64,000 nucleotides of DNA, from positions 34,135-98,134 of the forward strand of contig CAIIXF020000202.1 of the NCBI GenBank assembly GCA_903813345.2. The letters run 5' to 3'. Positions 53,851 to 64,000 of this stretch are shown piece by piece. The stretch's first letter is position 1. Every line of letters starts with the position of its first letter. The stretch is from Owenia fusiformis (Eukaryota > Annelida > Polychaeta > Sabellida > Oweniidae). Position numbers and translations under genes: made by a program. The notes under the pieces were generated by a model. It made no database searches, was not told where the DNA came from, and saw only the letters and a list, made by a program, of their open reading frames with translations.

Positions 53851-54170
53851 TATGTACATTGATGCATATAAAGTGACATGAATTTCAGGCACATATCTTT
53901 GATATTTCCGTATTTATAACCTTTGGATTCTACATCGCCACAAACCCCGGAGTAGTCAGAGAAATACAACAATTTACGTCACATTTTAAGTTTTACACAA
54001 TTTCTCTACAGAGTAATTCTCATAGTAATATATTATCGACAGTTGATGTCTTTTCAGCAACTCTTTATACACATTCGCAAATCGTTCTATAGTCATTCAT
54101 GTATTGTATTATTATTTGTTGACCACTACTTTTAGAAATTCTCAGAAGAGTTCATCCAGTCTTCTTAAAT
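53851..54170. other. 3' flank of MS4A-like gene B
   Basis: Contains the 3' UTR of the minus-strand gene after its TAA at 54173-54171. AATAAT-type words occur near 54107, but no unambiguous polyadenylation signal is chosen. No other gene. Confidence 0.4.
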
Positions 54171-57100
54171 TTAGACCCGAGGTGCAGTAGGACTGTATGC
54201 AGGAGGAGTGAATGCAGGATTGTGCGCATATCCAACGTGAATACGGCCATCTTGATGTGTATTTGATACCTGCAAATGTAGACATACGTATAGTAGAGCT
54301 AACTTGGGTGATATAAATGATTACCTCTGAACTAAGATTCCAATGTACCGCTGGAAAGTTGAAAGGGTCAGCTATAAGAATCTGACCTTCACTTGCATTT
54401 TAGTAAATGTAAAATTAGATATAAACCCTTTCATCCTCAAGGGGTCATCTATAAATTTTATGAAAATCAATTCCAAAAGGACAAATGCCCCTTTGGCCAG
54501 AATGGATTATTTTAAGGTTTACAAGAACTAATTCAATGTCAAGTTATACTTTAGAGAACATTTAAGAGTTTGAACCAATATAGGGGTCATTAAAGTGCAG
54601 TGTCTGCATTATGCTACAAAATGCTTCAGAATGTATATTTTATTGATACCTGCATATATGTAGACTTGCTAAAATCGATAATCGTGATTAGCATTGGCAT
54701 AATTTTTCAACAGTATTCTAACAAGCAGGACAGCAAAACCCAATTCTAATATGAATATAATAATTATAATGAGCTTACACTTGTTAAACCTGTGTTGTTA
54801 CCACAACAGACAGCCTTACAACAGTAGCCTGTCGAGGTGACGCCCAGCACTGCTTGGATGATAGATGTAGCCACTAGTAAACAATTGACAGCAACACTGG
54901 CATCCTAATAAATGATCATATTATATCAGACCTTTTTAAATATTCAATTCAAGCTAGACCATGCTCTATAAATTGAATTAATAGCCAGGTGCCGAAGGCC
55001 CATGGCTATTATTTTCTCATTAGACCCGGGCCATTGTTTATCTTACTTAAACCACACATTAGACACTCTTGTGAAAGGTAAATTGTCCATGACACAATTT
55101 TAGGCAGATCAGCATGATAATATAAATTAACACTCAATTGATAATCTGGGTATACTAAGGCACCATTTTAGGAAAAATGAAGGATGTAGGCGGTGTTTGG
55201 AATGCCATGTTAATCCGAAAAAGCACGTGGTCATCAAAATGGTACAAATGCAGTCTGACAAGTAAGAGAACTTGTACGTGAAGGTGAAAATGTATGACCC
55301 TTATAATAATTGTTTTACTCCATCTTTATATTCAAGCATGCAAATAAATACTTCGGAAGGGAGAACTATTCCCAAGAGGGCCATGTTAACACGTACAAGT
55401 TCTCAAAGCGGTGTATCTACTCTTAACTGCAATTAGCACGAGTTAGACAGACTGTCAGTAAAGATCAAAACCTGTGCTGAATTTCAACAGATTGAATGTC
55501 TTGAATTCCTTAAATTACTTGTTTTAAGGTAGAATTCAGTCAGATTATATTTTATGAAGAATATTTGTTGATTAAATCGAGATTAACCCTACCTGGGTTG
55601 GGCAAAATATATGATTATCTCCAATTTTGCAGCGAGTTTGCAACGGAAGATCGACTGAAAGTCCAATTGAAGACACAACCAATAGAGAGATGCAGGCAAG
55701 ACATGTCATCACAATTGACAATACCATGAACGTAATGATCTGAAAAATGAAAAATGTAACAGTGTCAAAAATACAAAGGTTATACAGTACGATTTATAAT
55801 CTATACTTTTTCTTCTAATCTACAGGGTGTCCGGAAAGTAAAGATACAAATGCTCTAATTTCAAGAGTTTTGCCTGTTATGAGATGAAATTGCTCCAGAA
55901 TGTAGAATGACATTATAATAATATATCCTGCAACTGTCATGACTTTCAGTTTCAAAATGAAAAAGTTATGGTTGCTATGGTAACGGGGTTCGGGGGTAAG
56001 TGGAGCAACGTCAAAACTGTGTTCTACAAATCTCTTTCCTGCTCATATGATCTTGGCACTCCACCATCTATTCCTATATCATATCAAATTATGTACCACA
56101 ACAGCATAGGGATTAGTAATTTAACATTATTTGATCATTTCATATTACTACTATCATTGAATATTCAGTATTTTCCCCATTATTCTATACATTCTTGGTG
56201 CATCTTGATCGGCGATTCAAAGACCTGACAAAACCGCCGCTGTCCATCTCTCAGATTGCTGATAACATTGGCTTCCAGCTGAGTCTCATTTGTATGTTGA
56301 ACTTTTTACAAATATTGCTTTCAAATGGACATTAAGGTAGAAGTCTAAAGAGGCTCCATCAGGTGAATATGGGGCATTGTATAAAAAGGTTTAATGTCAA
56401 GACACTTAATTGTAGGATTTGTTTTTTGCTTTGTGAATTGGTGCATTGTGGAGATGCAATATTGACTTACCTACTAATGGCCAGGGACCATTCTTCTAGG
56501 CACTTGTATAATATTTCTTTCATTATGTATACTGGATAATGACATAACATAGTTCTGATATGTAGCAATGGCATCATTATATAAAAGAAAACACTATGGT
56601 AGCAATAATACAATGATGAACAAAACAAAACATAGATAGAAAAAGGGAACAGAAAAAGCTGTTTCAAATGGTTGTCTTTTAGCAATTTTTCACTTTTTAG
56701 CGTTGTTCTGGAACTGCTCCGCATACCTCTCACATCCGTAACCATAACAACCCTATCTTGAACACATTTAGACTGTATGTGATGACAGTTGGTAGATATA
56801 TTGTAATATTGTTCCTCTACAATCTGTAGCAATTTCATTTCATAAAACCCTTTTTTTTAAAAATAAGAGTATTTGTATCTTTACTTTCCGGACACCCTGT
56901 AAATATGTCATTTATCTGTATATTTATGATCAGTATATTGCTGTAATTGAGGGTAACTTACCAACCATTTTAATTTTGATGCGCCTGCAGCTATGCCAAA
57001 TGACCCAGTCGGTATAAATGCCTGCAAAATGAAAATACGAGTGTTAACAATTTTGCTATTCACAAATGGAAAATTAATAGTATGATATATAAACAGTTAT

Positions 57101-60100
57101 AAGTATAGCATCATTACATGATGGAGAATGTGATATTGAACAAATATTTCACTCTACACTCTGTTAAGCATGATAAAAGGCAACAAGTTTAGTTAGAAAT
57201 AAAAGAGTTATCTCATGAATGGGACCCTTACATAGCTCCTAAAAGGTAGAAGACACTAAATGGTGTAACACTATAAGCTGAATTTTGTCCACATAGAGCA
57301 TGTGCACAATACTAAAGACATGTAAAATTGAACTGTCAAAAGAACTGAAATATACTTACCAGCTCGCCTCTTCCGGAAGTTATGATACGTTATGGTGTAA
57401 CTACGGTAATTAATTTTAAAATATTGAAAAAATCACAAAATACAAGTTCTGAGGTATATATCGCCATTTTTAAGCGAATTAGCCCATACTATGACAATAT
57501 ATTCGCACCCCCATATACAGATATATATAAACTTCATCTTCACAATAAATTGAGCTTCTTTCAAATTTCCATTTTTTGAGATAAGTGCCATTTTCTTACA
57601 ATTCAAGTCGTAAAAATAGTTGGAAAGTGCTTCTCAGTTGAGGTTAATGGCTTTTATACTTACATTAATGTATGGAGCACTTAAAATGTACTTAGAATCG
57701 TATAAATAGCTCTATTCTGTGAGATTTATTTTTGTTTTTATTTTTATATTTTTCTCACCTCATAATTGAAGAGCTCCGCTGTTGATTTACATTCAGTTAC
57801 ACGTATTTCCTTGAAAATTCGCCATGATTGGAACAAATGATGGTTGGTTTATGTTATATTCATTTAGTTTGTATTTGAATCTAGCTACTTAGACACAAAA
57901 CATGTCTTCGTGTTATGCTAAAGAGCAAAGATCGCGAATTCTAGGTGAAGCCAATTATTTTGCACAAGTCATATCCTGATTGCATCATAGTTACTTTGTA
58001 CTAGTCACATCCTGATTGCATCAGCCAATTCACGTGATTTACAGTTTACACATGGTTTCAATATACATGTTATACTACTCCCGGGTAGGGTAGTGTTTTT
58101 TATACTTTAAAAACGAAGCCATTTCGATCAGTTTTTATAATCCTTATTAGAACTGAGAGGTATTACAATACATATTTAAATTAATACACATGAGTGTATT
58201 TGATGAACTCTCAAAAAATAAAACCCACAATAATATCTTTTTTATTCACAATTTCATGTCATTGTTTCTAACAAGTCGCCTCTTTCTCTCTTTTCTTTAT
58301 TTTTGTCAACAGTCAAAATCGGAATTTAAAACTTGGTTTCTTTACAAGCTCTGCTTCTGTAAATACTAAATAACATGAAAAATGTTAAACCTTACATCCT
58401 ACACTTATTTGATATGAAATAGGCGATCATTGATATCATTTTTTGCTGTTAAGTGTGGATCTTTTAATTTTTTAGTCAAACTTGATCGCTGATCTCTGTC
58501 GATGTGACGTCACGCATTAAGTATGCACGCATGGGCAGTACAATACATAAGGCAATATGGCGTCTTAGGCCTATACATGAGCCAGAATGGAGGTCTGCAA
58601 GTTGAAATGAATATGTTTGTTTATGCATCAATCGATCACAGATATAATCCAGACAATCTTTCAAATCATATACTTAACATTGTAATGGATTTATTTATTT
58701 TGTGAGCTAACGTTCCCTTTAATTTTCATTGGTGAAGCAATGATTTTACCTAAAATGAGTCCCTGTCTTTGCATAGTGATATTTAAAAATCGAGAAGCAA
58801 AACCTATGTTGAATATACTGTGTATTGATGAAGTTTATATATAGCCTAAGGGAACTAAAAAATATTGTTATTATATCGGCAAATTCGCTCGAAAATGGTT
58901 GTACACCCTAGAAATTGAATGTTGTTGATTTTTTCAATATTTTAAAATTAATTACCGTAGTTACACCATAACGTATCATAACTTCCGGTAGAGGCCAGAG
59001 GGGGAGAAACACCAGGGTTCAAAGATGACATACGCTTATAATGTAAATCTGTGTTGAGATGACATCGTCGCTGATTGGTCAAAAGTCGACAAACAAATGA
59101 CGTCATCAATGGCGGTTTAAAATTTTCGAAATACGCTTCGAATAATATTATGTTCATTTCTGGCGTGTTAACCAATATCAAAGCTTCTTATTTCACATCA
59201 AGATAAAGAAAGGTGTACGGAATATGCCTATATCAATTAAAACATCCCATCGAAGTGTAGTATTTGATAACTAGCCGATGAAAATTCGAACTAACGAAGG
59301 TGGTAAGCAAGAGAGGTAATTATGTCTGTCATCTTTAAACTCTGGGGCTTCCCCTCCTCTTGGTAGAGGCGAGCTGGTGAGTAATTTCTATTATTTTGAC
59401 AGTTCAATTTTACATGTCTTTAGTATTGTGCACATGCTCTATGTGGACAAAATTCAGCTTATAGTGTTACACCATTTAGTGTCTTCTACCTTTTAGGAGC
59501 CATGTAAGGGTCCCATTCATGAGATAACTCTTTTATTTCTAACTAAACTTCTTGCCTTTTATCATGCTTAACAGAGTGTAGGCCTATTGAGGTGAAGCAC
59601 TTTCACAAGGTGATATTCCACTTGCCCTTCGGGCTTCGTGGAATATCACTTGTGAAAGATGTACAGGAATTCACCGAAAATAGAGTGAAATATTTGTTTT
59701 ATTATATCACTGTCAAGCTAAACATCCCTAATAGTCATTAGTCTTCAGATATTTTTACTCTACTCGGTTCGTCTGCCATTTTGACTTACACTGAACTAAA
59801 TTATTTACACTGAACGAAAACAAATTCTTTGAAAATTCCCGGGAGCGTGGGATATCGCTAGATATCTATAATATAATATAAGTTATTGAAGGATTTGAAG
59901 TGCAATACAGGATATATTCTGCTCGAGGAATTCTGTATCGGCACATATCAAATCATTCTATAACGTTTTTATCGTGTGATCCTATGTATTGCTACTGAGA
60001 ATATCCCCTCCGTATCAATATTTTCTGTATTGCGACGGAGATGATAAATGGAGACAATCTCAGTAGCAATACAGATTGCTACAGCACAAGAACTGACCAA

Positions 60101-63100
60101 TGAGAAGGCTTCATTTTAGAGATCATACGATAAATGTAATTATTATATCACTATCTAGCTAGCGACAGTATGATTGGTCAAAACCGGGTCACATTTCGTG
60201 GGATATCTGGCGATATTCAATGGCAATGCTAATCAGATAAGACAACCGTGAGATATCTAGCGATATCCCACGCTCCCGAGAATTTTCAAAGAATTTGTTT
60301 TCGTTCAGTGTAAATAATTTAGTTCAGTGTAAGTCAAAATGGCAGACGAACCGAGTAGATTTCAATGTTAACCTGTGACTTAATAATATTAGGGATGTTT
60401 AGCTAGACAGTGATATAATAAAACAAATATTTCACTCTATTTTCGGTGAATACCTGTAGCACTTTCACAAGGTGATATTCCACTTGCCCTTCGGGCTTCG
60501 TGGAATATCACTTGTGAAAGATGTACAGGTATTCACCTCAATAGAGTGAAATATTTGTTCAATATCACCACTCGGAAAAAATATCACACGAGCACGGTGT
60601 CTAACCCAAACGCTCTTACATGCATGACGGAGCGTTTCATTATTGACACTAAACAAAGAACGCTCCGTAGTTGGAAAACTGGCGGGCGGGAATGATGAGC
60701 CGTAAGAGCATGAGTTATTTATTTCGAGTATACCATTCTATGGGTGTGATATTCATGTTGCACTCGACTGGCTGTTGACGTTTGAAGAAATTAGGAAGAG
60801 CTGTACGAGTATAGTTATCACAATTCATAAACGTATTTTTCATTCTACCGGTCAAAACCCCTTTTGTCGAGACATGTGATTAATTGAGCCAAGCTTAGAG
60901 CACCAACGTATATTTTGGTCAAATTTCAATATTTCAACACACAATTCATTATCGTAATTGTGATTTGATGACCGAAAATCCAGTCTTAAAAATGATGACA
61001 TTCTCATGTTCAATAAACGCTGCGACCTGGTTAACACAGTGAACTGGAAACGCTCCGGTACTAGTCTAGATATGTTTAGGAATTAGCTTGACTTTCCTTT
61101 TCAGGAAGAGAAAGAAAAGACCTATTATATCCCTTGACATCAAAAGAAGAAAGATTAATTCACATATCAACTTTTTGTTCTTTTTTGTCAATAGTTTTAT
61201 GTTTTAGCACGCATGTAAGCATAACATCATCTAATGTAGGCTTAGCCCTAAGTCGGCTTGTTGCACGTGTAGCACCACCAGGCTGGGACGTTTCAATTTC
61301 CTTAACAAGTACAACACGTTTTTGAGAGATAGATTAGATTCCGACCTCTTCTCTTACAATCTGAAAATAATATCAAAACAAACGATAAGAGCGTTTCTAA
61401 AATTATGTCCTAAATCGACGGAGCGTTTCGAGGAAAACGAGCGATTTCTCGAGAACAAGTAATGTATTTGGACTGGGATTTTAGGAAATGAGAATACAAG
61501 AGTTTGTGATCTACTTCTTTGACAGAAAGATTAACGTTTTCATATAAATACTAGTTTAATTCGTAATTTGTGATCGATTCGCCAACTCCAGCCTCGTTCG
61601 ATCTACACTACGAGGGAGCTTTCATCAATCAAATAACAGTTTACCACAAGAAGTTGAAAAAATAATATCAGGGTATTGTTCATCGAATGGTACATATTGG
61701 TAATATGCCACCATAACGTTTGATATGTAAGAGAAACGAGTGAAACAATACTTACGGTCATAGTGGGATTTTCATTAGCAGCCATTTTATTTCACTCCGC
61801 AGCGTTTCCGCGTGAATGAAACGCTCCGTCGTGCATGTAAGAGCGTTTGGGTTGAACACCATGACGAGGCAGAGTGTGATATTTTTTCGATAGGTAATAT
61901 TTGATATATTACACTCTCCATCATGTAATAATGCGTTTATCACACGAAAACATATAATTTTTTTTTAAATTCTGAACAGCATGGGACTTTTCCTATTATA
62001 TTCAACAAAACAATACAGCAAACTCCCCATTTATTTTTTCGAAATGTCTAGTTAAGTCTCTCATTCACGCCCGGTGATCGTTTAAAATGGATAGAGGGGG
62101 GATTAGGCGATTTCTCAACAAATTTGGAAGATTTATTTTTTCAAGAGAAAATTTACAACTGAATTGGCAAATGAATGGGCGCAGTGCATAGCAACATATG
62201 TTAGGTCATCTAGTATTTTTTTGAACTGATACCCTTGTAAGTTATCTCGTTCCAAGACTATCTCTACGTTCTATAGAGATAGTCCTGGCACGGGATAACC
62301 TTGTAAGATATGAGATCTATTAAAAAAGGCGCATCATCACCAATTTGCAAAAGTCAATGTTTTTGCTATAAATCTGGCAACAATGGTCTGTCTACACGAC
62401 CTGTAATAAATAGGTATAAGGGACGTTATTATCACAATACTAATGACATTGCTCACTTTTTAAAGTTAGTTTCCATGCTTTAATACAAAAAATAATCGAA
62501 ATAAATTAATATTGGATGGAGGGTGGGGAGTGGATGGAGGGGGGGGGGAATAACATGTATATAAGGCATGATAAGAAATGCTTCTTGAATTTATTCTTAT
62601 GACTCCAAATTTTCCCATTTTTCATTCTCCAGATATATAATATCCAGTTTCTTACTGAGGTACTGCATGAGTTTAGTTTTTTCAAATACACGAGTTCTTG
62701 TGAATTTGTTCCATCGTAAAGACATATAAATCCCCTCTCCATCCACTCCCCCCCCCTCCATCCAATATTAATTTATTTCGATTATTTTTTTTGGTATAAC
62801 GCTTAGAAACTAACTTTAAAAAGTGAGCGATGTCATTAGTATTGTCATTATCATGTCCCGATTCGTTTAAGCTTGCATAGATCGAAAATATTGTCTGAAA
62901 TTTTCTGTTTGATATCTCTGAGAAACTCATTTAGTTTTGCCATAAATCTGTCTCTCGTGTAAGCTTACAATACTTGAACTACAATAAAATCTGTTTTACG
63001 AATGTTGAGATTGAGTATACTTAATTTGGGGACTTGTGTCATTTTCAATAGTAGCAATGAAACATTTACTTACCAATATCCCGCACCAGATTCCTGCACC

Positions 63101-63244
63101 AACGTAATTCATAGCTGCAAAAACTATAATACCTGCGATCCCAAGAGAAATGGATAGGGTCCCAAAGACAATCATCGAGGTTCCCAAAATTACTGCTGCT
63201 ATTCTATTAAATTTTTCAATTCTACCCATGGGATTTGCCGGCAT
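54171..63244 (-). CDS. MS4A-like four-pass membrane protein, gene B (complete)
   Basis: Five coding exons, all phase 0 with GT/AG borders: 63244-63074 (57 codons), 57021-56962 (20), 55739-55593 (49), 54904-54779 (42), 54269-54171 (32 plus TAA). The product has 200 residues, typical for the MS4A/CD20 family. TM1 AAVILGTSMIVFGTLSISLG; TM2 YVGAGIWCGIL plus AFIPTGSFGIAAGA; turn SKLKWL; TM3 IITFMVLSIVMTCLACISLL; an extracellular loop with two Cys (RCKIGDNHIFC) that could pair; TM4 VNCLLVATSIIQAVLGVTS; a juxtamembrane Cys cluster YCCKAVCC (possible palmitoylation); and a cytosolic tail with FTPPAYSP, a PPxY motif that in known proteins binds Nedd4-type WW domains. The MS4A initiator lies a few bases into the exon, as in gene A. 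Family roles (chemosensing, immune receptor assembly) are known from vertebrates; role here unknown. Confidence 0.85.
55823..56899. mobile_element. Tc1/mariner element in intron 3 of gene B
   Basis: CAGGGTGTCCGGAAAGTAAA at the left and TTTACTTTCCGGACACCCTG at the right are perfect inverted ends, flanked by TA on both sides. Terminal repeats extend about 28 bp (to AAGATACAAAT...). The 1077-bp element retains a transposase C-terminus and is otherwise degraded. Confidence 0.85.
56200..56385 (-). pseudogene. Mariner-like transposase C-terminal fragment
   Basis: The minus-strand frame reads APYSPDGASLDFYLNVHLKA near 56375-56310 and then, after a frameshift, ETQLEANVISNLRDGQRRFC. YSPD-x-A-x-LDF-[Y/F]-L is the third catalytic block of mariner-type transposases (final Asp in LDF). 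The rest of the enzyme is not recognisable, so the copy is inactive. Confidence 0.75.
57130..60575. repeat. Giant imperfect palindrome in intron 2 of gene B
   Basis: Left arm 57134-57440 (ATTGAACAAATATTTCACTC, AGCATGATAAAAGGCAACAA, TGGTGTAACACTATAAGCTG, CTTCCGGAAGTTATGATACG) is matched in reverse by 59580-59372, by 58990-58925, and at the extreme end by 60545-60570. The right arm is interrupted at about 59585 by the element listed next, and once more between 59000 and 59370. The 1.5 kb between the arms (57440-58925) is unique AT-rich DNA without genes. Identity of the arms is high, so either a recent inverted duplication or a foldback transposon. Confidence 0.75.
59585..60560. mobile_element. 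Nested palindromic element with internal 60-bp hairpins
   Basis: Arms of about 270 bp: CTTTCACAAGGTGATATTCC, ATTTTGACTTACACTGAACT and GGGAGCGTGGGATATCGCTA on the left are mirrored on the right (TAGCGATATCCCACGCTCCC, AGTTCAGTGTAAGTCAAAAT). Each arm begins with the same 60-bp perfect hairpin (CTTTCACAAG...CTTGTGAAAG around GCCCTTCGGGC) at 59598 and 60461. The centre (59920-60130) is shared with 35740-35985. Confidence 0.75.
60593..61863. mobile_element. Transib-like non-autonomous element, copy 2
   Basis: Starts CACGGTGTCTAACCCAAACG and ends with the complement of CATGGTGTTCAACCCAAACG, parallel to copy 1 at 48422 over nearly its full length. The 5-bp target duplication is ACGAG (60588-60592 and 61864-61868), different from copy 1, so the two are independent insertions. 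GGAGCGTTT words are conserved. It interrupts the giant palindrome region of intron 2 of gene B. No coding capacity. Confidence 0.75.
61870..62430. other. Intronic DNA with a small hairpin
   Basis: AT-rich. GTTATCTCGTTCCAAGACTA followed by TCTCTACG pairs with CTATAGAGATAGTCCTGG and CACGGGATAAC at 62240-62302, a hairpin of about 60 bp. Nothing else is recognised. Confidence 0.45.
62435..62850. repeat. Palindrome with GGATGGAGG arms
   Basis: Left arm: ATGACATTGCTCACTTTTTA, then AATCGAAATAAATTAATATT and GGATGGAGGGTGGGGAGTGG. Right arm is the inverse (CCACTCCCCCCCCTCCATCC, AATATTAATTTATTTCGATT, AAAAAGTGAGCGATGTCAT). The 140-bp arms flank a short AT-rich centre. It lies in intron 2 of gene B; the minus-strand frames over it are not genes. 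Confidence 0.75.
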
Positions 63245-63729
63245 GTTAACTAAAAAAATTACAATTATCTTGTGGCAACAATGGGCACTTCGGTGACTAT
63301 CTTCAGAAAGCTCATCAGCTATAATACGCAACTCCCGACTTCTGTTTATTCATTTTACATAATGTTCAATCCTTTTAACATAAATTTATGTGTACAGATG
63401 CATAGACTTACAAGTTAACATCGTTAACATAATTACAAGTTTTGAACCAGTCGGTCAAATACTTTGAATCTTTTAAAGCAAAAACAAAATTAGTCTTTCT
63501 CGAACTGATTTGAAAGATGAAATATTTCAAACTTAAACATGTTAAATATATATCTGACACTTATGTACAAATGAGAGGCACTAAGAAATGGGATTGTAAA
63601 AATGAGATTTAACCAAATGCGACCATTTGATAGTTTAGAATATAATAAAACATAACTAATGAATATCCAAAAAGTATTTAATGAAAGAATAATCAAAACA
63701 AAATAAACCAAAAAGCATAATACGCATAC

Positions 63730-63898
63730 CGTCTTGCTCCTCTCGTGGACGGGAAAGTATGAATCTCCGCACTCCGAAACACCCTAACAACGGCAACGTC
63801 AGATTTTGTTATCACAAATGGCGGACGAAAGTTCGCATTCGAATCGATGTTCTTCTATTGCGTGCTTGATAAAGTACGTAGATAAAATTCCTTTTATA
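63730..63898 (-). promoter_or_regulatory. Core promoter and 5' UTR exon of MS4A-like gene B
   Basis: On the minus strand GTATAAAAGG (TATA box, 63890-63898) is followed about 30 bases later by the region homologous to gene A's first exon (CAATAGAAGAACATCGATTC, GTCCGCCATTTGTGA, GACGTTGCCGTTGTTAGGGT). The exon ends GAGCAAGACG at 63730 with donor GTATGC. The first intron is 480 bases, ending with TTTTTTAG before the coding exon. The YY1-type CCGCCAT falls about 45 bases into the transcript. Confidence 0.65.
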
Positions 63899-64000
63899 CA
63901 ACAATCAATAAAAGTATCTACTAGGAGTAGGGTTAAGTATGTTCATGGGCTCTACCACCATGGGCTCTACCCATGGTATGTTCAAACATTAAGAGAAAGA
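63818..64000 (+). other. Divergent ATG frame at the gene B promoter, open to window end
   Basis: CACAAATGGCGGACG gives a good Kozak context for a plus-strand frame starting MADESSHSNRCSSIACLIK that stays open to the end of the window (61 codons). The gene A promoter has the mirror-image MADGSTHLNRFSSIVC on its minus strand from 29631. The similarity may only reflect a conserved promoter/YY1 site, so a gene is not claimed. Confidence 0.25.

Noticed and set aside
56467-56838. 123-codon minus-strand frame inside the intron-3 mariner
   Set aside because: No transposase motif in this frame; the real transposase relic is at about 56200-56385.

Overview
This is an AT-rich, gene-poor stretch of animal nuclear DNA. 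Coding exons are short and bounded by GT/AG splice sites, animal-type LINEs and Tc1/mariner, PIF/Harbinger-like and Transib-like DNA elements are abundant, and there are no bacterial gene signatures. The mixture of MS4A-type tetraspan genes, Mab-21/cGAS-like nucleotidyltransferases and these repeat families suggests a marine invertebrate (an echinoderm, other invertebrate deuterostome or mollusc). The species cannot be fixed from sequence alone. One assembly gap of 500 N lies at 34684-35183.

Four host genes are visible, forming two paralogous pairs. Two intronless genes, 20041-21453 (minus) and 42509-43903 (plus), encode near-identical stand-alone cGAS-like/Mab-21 nucleotidyltransferases of 470 and 464 residues. 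Both keep the GS and E-x-D catalytic motifs and a later Asp, and both have a TATA box about 100-135 bp upstream of the ATG. Two spliced genes encode MS4A-like four-pass membrane proteins. One (minus) is complete: 5' UTR exon near 63730, five coding exons from 63244 to 54171, 200 residues. The other (plus) runs from a homologous 5' UTR exon ending at 29722 through three coding exons to 34624 and then meets the gap. The four genes probably reflect local duplication of innate-immunity-type genes, but no functional link between the two families can be shown here.

Layout: 1-7.0 kb holds decayed retroelement ends and a 1.6-kb tandem repeat full of AGGTCA hexamers. 7-19 kb holds dispersed repeats, a 2-kb inverted-repeat block (10.4-12.4), mariner-type elements, a small satellite (15.3-15.9) and a dead LINE (17.4-18.6). 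20-21.5 kb is nucleotidyltransferase 1. 22.6-24.6 kb is a DNA transposon with perfect 78-bp terminal repeats and a mariner nested inside. 25-29 kb holds two L1/Tx1-like LINEs tail to tail, one almost intact. 29.5-34.7 kb is MS4A-like gene A. 35.2-38.3 kb holds mariner-type foldbacks. 38.4-42 kb is a cluster of GC-ended palindromic elements around an exon with a MADF-type domain. 42.5-43.9 kb is nucleotidyltransferase 2. 44-54 kb holds foldbacks, a Transib-like non-autonomous element, a LINE end and another palindromic element. 54.2-63.9 kb is MS4A-like gene B, whose largest intron holds a second Transib-like copy and nested giant palindromes.

The best leads are the paired cGAS-like enzymes, the two elements with RSS-heptamer-like ends and 5-bp target duplications, the shared promoter of the MS4A pair with a duplicated splice acceptor in gene A, and the very high density of inverted repeats, which could yield double-stranded RNA near putative nucleic-acid sensors.
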